Below are positions 58,668-64,000 of a stretch of 64,000 nt of DNA, one piece after another (position 1 is the first letter of the stretch; every line of letters starts with the position of its first letter). Origin of the DNA: DASSBQ01 sp040981125 (GTDB lineage: Bacteria > Nitrospirota > Nitrospiria > Nitrospirales > Nitrospiraceae); NCBI GenBank assembly GCA_040981125.1, contig JANRMQ010000005.1, positions 124,001 through 188,000 of the forward strand, given 5' to 3'. Below the pieces are notes generated by a model that ran no database searches, was not told where the DNA came from, and was given only the letters and a program-made list of their open reading frames with translations. Position numbers and translations under genes: made by a program.

Positions 58668-59986
58668 TGCGGGTCTGGATGATGCCATGGGTCGTCGTGG
58701 CCATTCCCTTCATCGGCGCGGCCTTCACTCCGCTCTTGTGGACCTCGCTCTATCGAATGAAGAGCTTGGTGTTATCGGCCGTGGCGGTGACCCTGCTCGC
58801 GGTGACAGGGCTGTCATGGGCTCTGAATGAGCCGTTTGACGGCATGCCGTTCATGTGGCTGCTTCCGTTGGCGGCGTTCTTCTCATTGCTTGGACAGCCG
58901 TTGCATCAGGACAACCGTGCGGCATGGTTGATGACGTTGATCCTTTTAGGGTCGGGACTCGGAATTCTGACCGCGCAGGGACCGATCCGGCACATCCTGT
59001 TGGCGGCGCTGCTCGGCGTACTTTGCTGGTTGATCTATCGCCATCAGGTGTATCATCGTCAAAACGGCGTCCGCGCCGATGTCTGGCGAGGATTGGGAAG
59101 CTATGCCGTCGGTCTCGCCTCGGCTGTGCTCGCGCTCGTTCTGCCGGCATCCCTGTCCTCCGTCGCCAACCTGATCGTCTGCGCGACACTGTTGCCTCTG
59201 TTTCCTCTCCATAGCGGTTTCATCGCAGTCCTCACGGGATTGCCGGGCAATCTTCCCGCATTTCTTGTCTTGCTGTTGCCTGCGCTCGGATTTCATTCAC
59301 TCCTTCTTCTGCTCCCGAACCTGACCGTGACGATACTTCACACCGCGGCTCTTCTCGCGCTGGCGGGCGCCTCCTATGGGTCCCTCCGCGCGCTGATTCA
59401 GCCGCGCGCATTGCCTAGGCTGAGCTACGGCGGTTTGGCCTTCTTCTCGGTGCTGTGGTGGTACGTGGCGGATACCACAACGGCTCCATCGCAGGCCGTC
59501 GTGTATCTGAGCGCCGTGGGGTTGGCGATGAGCGGGCTCTTGCTGGCGTGGTATTCACTTCGCGCTCGTTATGGAGACATCGACGCGCGGGCTTTCGGAG
59601 GGCTCGTCTATTCGATGCCTCGGTTCAGCACCTTGCTGGTCTTGTTGGCTCTCGCCGCCCTGGGCATGCCGCCTTTCGGCGTCTTCTCAGGCTTTATGGG
59701 CATGCTGCTCAACCCCGCCTTCACGCCCTCGGGATCATTTGCCGTCATCATGATCGTCTGGTTCTGCGCGTCCTGGTACTTCATGGATTGGGTGCAGGAG
59801 TTGGTGTTCGGCCGGCCACGCTCCGACATCCGGCATGAAGACTTGCGGCGGACGGAATGGGCCTCTCTTTTCATGCTGCTCTTGCTATTGTTGGTCCTCG
59901 GCACCGCCCCCTCTCGACTGTTTCAAGCGGGCGCCGTGACGCCTCCTGCTTCTGTCGCAAGCCAAAGTGTGACATGGACTCGTTGA
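58664..59986 (+). CDS. second, degenerate NuoM/MrpD-like membrane subunit
   Basis: A 440-residue, very hydrophobic protein that starts in an ATGA overlap with dabB. LPLFPLHSGFIAVLTGLPGNLPAFLVLLLPALGFH matches the PxxPFHTWLP region of antiporter subunits, and MPRFSTLLVLLALAALGMPPFGVFSGFMGMLL the later helix. The lysine before the PLH motif and the TM5 glutamate are missing, so it may be a structural rather than pumping subunit. Two-gene Dab systems lack it. It overlaps dabA by 13 bases. Confidence 0.85.
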   Translation: MMRVWMMPWVVVAIPFIGAAFTPLLWTSLYRMKSLVLSAVAVTLLAVTGLSWALNEPFDGMPFMWLLPLAAFFSLLGQPLHQDNRAAWLMTLILLGSGLGILTAQGPIRHILLAALLGVLCWLIYRHQVYHRQNGVRADVWRGLGSYAVGLASAVLALVLPASLSSVANLIVCATLLPLFPLHSGFIAVLTGLPGNLPAFLVLLLPALGFHSLLLLLPNLTVTILHTAALLALAGASYGSLRALIQPRALPRLSYGGLAFFSVLWWYVADTTTAPSQAVVYLSAVGLAMSGLLLAWYSLRARYGDIDARAFGGLVYSMPRFSTLLVLLALAALGMPPFGVFSGFMGMLLNPAFTPSGSFAVIMIVWFCASWYFMDWVQELVFGRPRSDIRHEDLRRTEWASLFMLLLLLLVLGTAPSRLFQAGAVTPPASVASQSVTWTR

Positions 59987-62900
59987 AAACCACCCGGCCG
60001 GATCTCGATCCCGAAGCGCGCCGCATGGCCCTCCGCGGGACGATTCGCCTCGCGAGCGAGGTGATTGCGCAGTATTGGCCCATGCGGACCTTCGTCCACC
60101 ACAATCCGCTGCACAGTCTGGAATATCTTCCCTTTACTGAAACCGTGCGCCGCGGCCGACGATTTTTGGGCGGCAGCGGGTATTTGCCGAGCGAGACCTA
60201 TCGACGCTACCTGCAATCCGGCCGAATCCTGGTTCGTCATCTCGACGACGCGTTGGCGCCGTTGGCGCGCGACCAGGACGTGATCATCGGTCCTTGCCGG
60301 ATTTCGCACCGCGAAGTTTTGCGCGCCTGCTTGACCCATGGACTCTCGATCTCGGCGGATGAACCATGCGATCGTCTCATGGAGCCCGACCCGAACGAGG
60401 AGCAGGTCAGGAGCCTGGCCGAACGCCTGATTTCATTCGCTTCGCCGACCGTCAAAGAACGGATGGCGACGATGATCCGTGACGACTTGGCTTCCCTGGG
60501 CCGGCATACAACGCTCTCAAGTTGGTGCGATCGGACATTAGGCACGCATATCGTTCAACAGATCAATGACGAACTCATCAAATGGTGCGAGGCCTTTTTG
60601 GATGAAGGCCATGCCACGTGGTCGATGCCGAAACGCGATCAAGGGCTCTATGCAGCCTGGAAGACATTGGCCGCGAAAGAATGGGCGATCTGCGGCATCG
60701 CCGACAGTCGTCAAAAAATTGCGGCGCTGCCCGAGCATCCCGAGGACGCGGTCCTGGACTGCCTCGAAGCGCTTGCCATTCCGCCGGAATACCGGCAGGA
60801 CTACCTCTCGCTCCAGCTCGCGGCCCTACCTGGTTGGGCCGGACTCATCAAGTGGCGCGCCGAAGAACAACACTATGTCTGGCAACAGGCCTACCCCGCC
60901 GGGTTGGTTAAATTTCTCGCGATCCGTCTGTGGTACGTGCGGGAGTTGGTTCAGAAAACCTGCCGGGAAGAATTAGACATCGAGGGAACCTATTGCGCGG
61001 TCTCCACCTATATGGAGCAGCATCCCCACGCCTATTTCATGCGGAAGGAGCGTGCCGCGGCGACGCTGCCGGCCTACTATGCCGAACGAGTCGATCTGCT
61101 TCATGCCCGGTCCCGCGACAGCCATGGTCAACATTCGTCACTCTCCCACGAGTGGGAACAACTCACGAGTCGGTACCAGACCGAATGCGGGCCGGGGCGC
61201 GAGCGGGCGGCGCAGCGAACCATGGCGCGGCGCCTTTTGGGGCTCGCCCAAGCACTCGAGGTCGTCCCGACGGTTCTCATGGAAAGTTCTCCTCCTCAGC
61301 TCAAGGCGCTCGTGGATTGGATGGACGGCTTTCCGGAATCGGACCACGGGCCGGTCTGGCTGAAGGCCTTCGAAGCAGGATATCAGGACCACCTGTTCGA
61401 CATGCTCTTGCGCGCGCCGGCCAGATCCCAGCCGATGCTTCCCCCGCAACAGCCGCCTGTGCGGCCCCATTCACAATCGGTCTTTTGCATCGATGTGCGG
61501 TCCGAACCGTTCCGCCGCCATCTGGAATCGACCGGGGCCAACGATACCTATGGCTTCGCCGGATTCTTCGCGGTCTTCATCCGCTATCGGGCCTGGGGAA
61601 AGGAGCATGAGACCGAGCAGTTCCCCGTGATCATGCGCGCGAAAAACGAAGTGCGTGAGATTCCCCGCAGTTACTTGGATCATTACCTGTCGAAGCACCG
61701 GTCCCGGGCGAAGTTGGTGCATGCGGGGCATACCCTGCTGCACGATCTGAAAGAGAATGTCGTCACCCCGTACGTCATGGTCGAATCGCTGGGATGGTTC
61801 TTTGGACTTCCCATCGTCGCGAAGACGATCGTGCCCGCCTTGTACAAACGCCTGACCGGCTGGATACAGAGATTATTTGTCCCACCGATTGCGACCAGCC
61901 TCACTGTCGATAAACTCTCTCCCGCCGAGACCGAAGAAATGGTGGCGTCCGAACAACGCGCGGTGATCTGGAAGGCGTTGCGCGATCGGTTCGGCCTCGG
62001 CGGATCGCGGGTCGATGCCGAATTCGTCGAAGCCTTGCGGCGGCGTTCGCTGGATGGGGATGAGCCGGTCGAACCGTTCTTGAGCGAGGCGGCCAAATCC
62101 GCCGATCTGGCCCCGGAACAATTGACGAGTTTCCTCGACGAACTCCGCGACCATTACGGGATCAATCGCCGGGCGGCGTCCCGCCAAAAAGAGAGAATCA
62201 CCAGGACCGGCTTTACGCTCGATGAACAGATCATTACCGTGGAAACGGCATTGCGCATGATGGGGTTGGTCCGAAACTTTGCGCGACTCGTGCTCTTCTG
62301 CGCGCACGGCAGCACGACGGAGAACAATCCGTTTGAGTCGGCCTTGGATTGCGGCGCCTGCGGGGGGAACGAAGGAAAACCCAACGCGCGGGTACTTGCG
62401 GCGATGGCGAACCGGACACCGGTTCGGGAACGCTTGGCGGCACGCGGCATCGAGATCCCTTCCGATACTCATTTTCTCGCGGGGCAGGTGGACACGACCA
62501 CCGACGAGGTACAGCTCTTCGATCTCGAAGACGTGCCGGCGACGCACCGGAAGGACGTCGGCCGATTGTTCGAAAACCTTCGAGAGGCCGGGCAGCTCAC
62601 GAGCCGGGAACGGTGCACCCGGTTCCCCGAGGTCAAGGCCGCGTTGTCGTTGCCGCAGGCCGAGGCCTACGTCAGAGCGCGCAGCGCGGACTGGAGTCAG
62701 GTGCGGCCGGAATGGGGTTTGTCCGGTAATACCGCTTTCATCATCGGCCGGCGGGAACTGACGAAGGGCTTGAACTTAGCCGGGCGGGTCTTTCTTCACT
62801 CTTATGATCACCGGGAAGACCCGACGGACCGCCTCCTGGAAGTCTTGCTGACCGGCCCGCAGGTCGTGGCCCAATGGATCAACATGGAACATTATTTTTC

Positions 62901-63237
62901 CGCCGTGGATAACGACGTCTATGGAAGCGGCAGCAAAATTTATCATAATGTCGTCGGCCGAGTCGGCGTTATGTCCGGCCCATGGAGCGATTTGCGGCTC
63001 GGCCTGGCGTGGCAGACCGTCATGAACGACGAGATGCCGTATCACGAACCAATGCGTCTGTTGACACTGGTCGAAGCGTCGCGCGCGCGCCTGGAGAAAC
63101 TCATCGCCCGGCATGAACTCCTGCAGCATTTCTATCACAACGAGTGGGTACACCTGGCCGCGCTGGACCCGGACGATGGAACCTGGTACAGCTACATGCC
63201 ATGGGGTGTCTGGCGTCGCGTCGGCAAGAATCCGTGA
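59974..63237 (+). CDS. dabA: DabA (DUF2309), carbonic-anhydrase-like subunit
   Basis: A 1087-residue soluble protein. Zinc-site residues are Cys505 and Asp507 (FCIDVRSE), His778 (FCAHGSTTENNP) and Cys793 (DCGACGGNEG); the His-to-Cys spacing of 15 equals that of characterised DabA. The N-terminus (YWPMRTFVHHNPLHSLEYLPF) is also typical. With DabB it forms an energy-coupled CO2 hydration complex at the inner membrane that accumulates bicarbonate. The ATG at 59974 lies inside the preceding gene's last codons. Confidence 0.95.
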   Translation: MDSLKTTRPDLDPEARRMALRGTIRLASEVIAQYWPMRTFVHHNPLHSLEYLPFTETVRRGRRFLGGSGYLPSETYRRYLQSGRILVRHLDDALAPLARDQDVIIGPCRISHREVLRACLTHGLSISADEPCDRLMEPDPNEEQVRSLAERLISFASPTVKERMATMIRDDLASLGRHTTLSSWCDRTLGTHIVQQINDELIKWCEAFLDEGHATWSMPKRDQGLYAAWKTLAAKEWAICGIADSRQKIAALPEHPEDAVLDCLEALAIPPEYRQDYLSLQLAALPGWAGLIKWRAEEQHYVWQQAYPAGLVKFLAIRLWYVRELVQKTCREELDIEGTYCAVSTYMEQHPHAYFMRKERAAATLPAYYAERVDLLHARSRDSHGQHSSLSHEWEQLTSRYQTECGPGRERAAQRTMARRLLGLAQALEVVPTVLMESSPPQLKALVDWMDGFPESDHGPVWLKAFEAGYQDHLFDMLLRAPARSQPMLPPQQPPVRPHSQSVFCIDVRSEPFRRHLESTGANDTYGFAGFFAVFIRYRAWGKEHETEQFPVIMRAKNEVREIPRSYLDHYLSKHRSRAKLVHAGHTLLHDLKENVVTPYVMVESLGWFFGLPIVAKTIVPALYKRLTGWIQRLFVPPIATSLTVDKLSPAETEEMVASEQRAVIWKALRDRFGLGGSRVDAEFVEALRRRSLDGDEPVEPFLSEAAKSADLAPEQLTSFLDELRDHYGINRRAASRQKERITRTGFTLDEQIITVETALRMMGLVRNFARLVLFCAHGSTTENNPFESALDCGACGGNEGKPNARVLAAMANRTPVRERLAARGIEIPSDTHFLAGQVDTTTDEVQLFDLEDVPATHRKDVGRLFENLREAGQLTSRERCTRFPEVKAALSLPQAEAYVRARSADWSQVRPEWGLSGNTAFIIGRRELTKGLNLAGRVFLHSYDHREDPTDRLLEVLLTGPQVVAQWINMEHYFSAVDNDVYGSGSKIYHNVVGRVGVMSGPWSDLRLGLAWQTVMNDEMPYHEPMRLLTLVEASRARLEKLIARHELLQHFYHNEWVHLAALDPDDGTWYSYMPWGVWRRVGKNP

Positions 63238-63310
63238 TCGGGAAGCCGCGAGTGCCGCATCGGAGCAGACCTGTCTCAATCGGAGATGACCCTTTTCAAG
63301 GAGTTGCACC

Positions 63311-63646
63311 ATGGACGGACTGACATTGCATCCCATGAAGGAAATCCGTGTCATCGTGTCGGGCGACAACCGGCCCTTTGTGACGGACCTATTGGATAGG
63401 GTTCAGGCGACGGGGTATACCATCATCGGCAACGTTTCGGGCAAGGGACACCATGGCGTCCGCGAAGCCCACTTCATGTTCAGCGAACAAGAAAGCTTGG
63501 TCATGATCATGACCGTCGTGCCGGAAGAAAAAGTGGAGCCCATTCTCGCCGGATTGCGGCCGCTGTTTGATCGGTATTCCGGTGTCATGTTTGTCTCGGA
63601 TGTCACCGTGAGCCGGCACGAGTATTTCGAAAAGAAGGTGACCTGA
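63311..63646 (+). CDS. PII-like signalling protein
   Basis: A 111-residue protein with the ferredoxin-like PII fold (KEIRVIVSGDNRPFVTDLLDRVQATGYTIIGNVSGKGHHGVREAHF...VMIMTVVPEEKVEPILAGLRPLFDRYSGVMFVSDVTVSR). The canonical uridylylated Tyr and ATP-binding pattern of GlnB are absent. PII-like proteins of this kind often accompany bicarbonate and Dab transporters, and probably sense adenine nucleotides or bicarbonate. It follows dabA after 73 bases; CAAGGAG lies about ten bases before the ATG. Confidence 0.88.
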   Translation: MDGLTLHPMKEIRVIVSGDNRPFVTDLLDRVQATGYTIIGNVSGKGHHGVREAHFMFSEQESLVMIMTVVPEEKVEPILAGLRPLFDRYSGVMFVSDVTVSRHEYFEKKVT

Positions 63647-63738
63647 GCCGTCGCGAGGCGACCTCATCTCATCTTGTCTTCTCTCATGCGATTGTCTAGA
63701 ATGAAACCCACTTCACGATCGAACGGCCGGAGGATGTG

Positions 63739-64000
63739 GTGAAGGGTTTACGATTTGAGCGGATCGGCAAAGACCGACATTACAATATCATTTTCCACAT
63801 CGGCAGCACCTACATTCCGGTTACCGATGAGACCATCGAGCAACTCAAGGGCAGCAGCCTGTTGCCCGCCGATCGCTTCCTTGATGTGCTGATCGATAAG
63901 ATCGGCTATTCCTCCTACCTCAAAGACCAGATCCGCGCGGAACTCGACACCGCCGGCGATGCCACCACGCAGGTCACCGTCCTCCAAGGCGCGATCAGAG
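63739..64000 (+). CDS. hypothetical protein (C-terminus beyond window)
   Basis: A GTG at 63739, five bases after GGAGG, opens a frame to the window edge: 87 codons beginning MKGLRFERIGKDRHYNIIFHIG. It continues with a helical, charged sequence (PADRFLDVLIDKIGYSSYLKDQIRAEL). No family recognised. The 92-base spacing from the PII-like gene leaves open whether it belongs to the same operon. Confidence 0.6.
   Translation, partial: MKGLRFERIGKDRHYNIIFHIGSTYIPVTDETIEQLKGSSLLPADRFLDVLIDKIGYSSYLKDQIRAELDTAGDATTQVTVLQGAIR

Noticed and set aside
1..64000. CRISPR arrays, insertion sequences, prophage genes and integrases
   Set aside because: No regularly spaced repeats, transposase motifs or phage genes were seen on reading the window and its translated frames.

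Overview
The window looks like a chromosomal segment of a Nitrospira-like bacterium (phylum Nitrospirota). The case rests on combined gene content: a DabA/DabB-type inorganic-carbon uptake operon with a PII-like protein, LpxC (a diderm lipid A enzyme), many small exported proteins, and GC-rich coding with GTG starts and frequent start/stop overlaps. No marker gene here fixes the species, so the genus is an inference of moderate confidence. Both window edges cut genes: a response regulator at the left and an unrecognised gene at the right.

Positions 1-8.2 kb form an accessory stretch of small exported proteins, a lipoprotein, RNase HI, a solo LuxR-type HTH protein, a TacA/TacT-like toxin-antitoxin pair with a palindromic operator inside its promoter, a HEPN-motif protein and tRNA-Leu(CAG). 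Positions 8.2-14.2 kb hold a degenerate helicase-like protein, rplI, glyA, nrdR and a two-component pair whose kinase carries an N-terminal Rossmann domain.

Positions 14.9-39.1 kb are one minus-strand island of 22 closely packed genes. In transcription order they encode tyrosine ring cleavage (HPPD-like protein, homogentisate dioxygenase, FAH-family hydrolase), a phosphoribosyltransferase-like protein, a branched-chain 2-oxoacid dehydrogenase (E1 alpha, E1 beta, E2), thiolase, 3-hydroxyacyl-CoA dehydrogenase, a split B12-dependent acyl-CoA mutase with its MeaB-type GTPase, a metallo-hydrolase, the leucine branch (MCC beta, methylglutaconyl-CoA hydratase, HMG-CoA lyase), an enoyl-CoA hydratase, the methylcitrate enzymes PrpD, PrpB and PrpC, an acyl-CoA ligase and an acyl-CoA dehydrogenase. 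The mutase has the Phe/Gln active-site pair of isobutyryl-CoA mutase rather than the Tyr/Arg pair of methylmalonyl-CoA mutase. Read together, valine would pass through butyryl-CoA to acetyl-CoA, leucine through HMG-CoA, isoleucine-derived propionyl-CoA through the methylcitrate route, and tyrosine through homogentisate. A divergent diiron-oxidase-like gene and an XRE-type regulator lie just upstream, across an intergenic region with a 21-bp-spaced direct repeat.

Positions 41.5-49.7 kb hold lpxC, a 12-residue lysine-rich micro-gene with its own terminator, a HARE-HTH-like protein, inositol monophosphatase, an AhpD-like protein, a RiPP-type B12 radical SAM enzyme without an obvious precursor, pterin carbinolamine dehydratase, a CBS protein, a ParB-like protein and a glycerophosphodiesterase. 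Positions 49.75-50.69 kb contain two tandem, mutually similar 440-nt modules on the minus strand, each with a strong promoter, a ribosome site, a 15- or 23-codon micro-ORF and a conserved hairpin. They are the best candidate for an undescribed element.

Positions 50.7-56.5 kb carry a DUF4412-like exported protein, trehalose-phosphate phosphatase, a membrane-anchored trehalose-phosphate synthase, an SRPBCC protein, tmRNA and a palindromic intergenic element. Positions 57.0-63.6 kb hold the carbon-uptake operon (DabB-like, a second degenerate NuoM-like subunit, DabA, PII-like), preceded by an intrinsic terminator directly before its first ribosome binding site.
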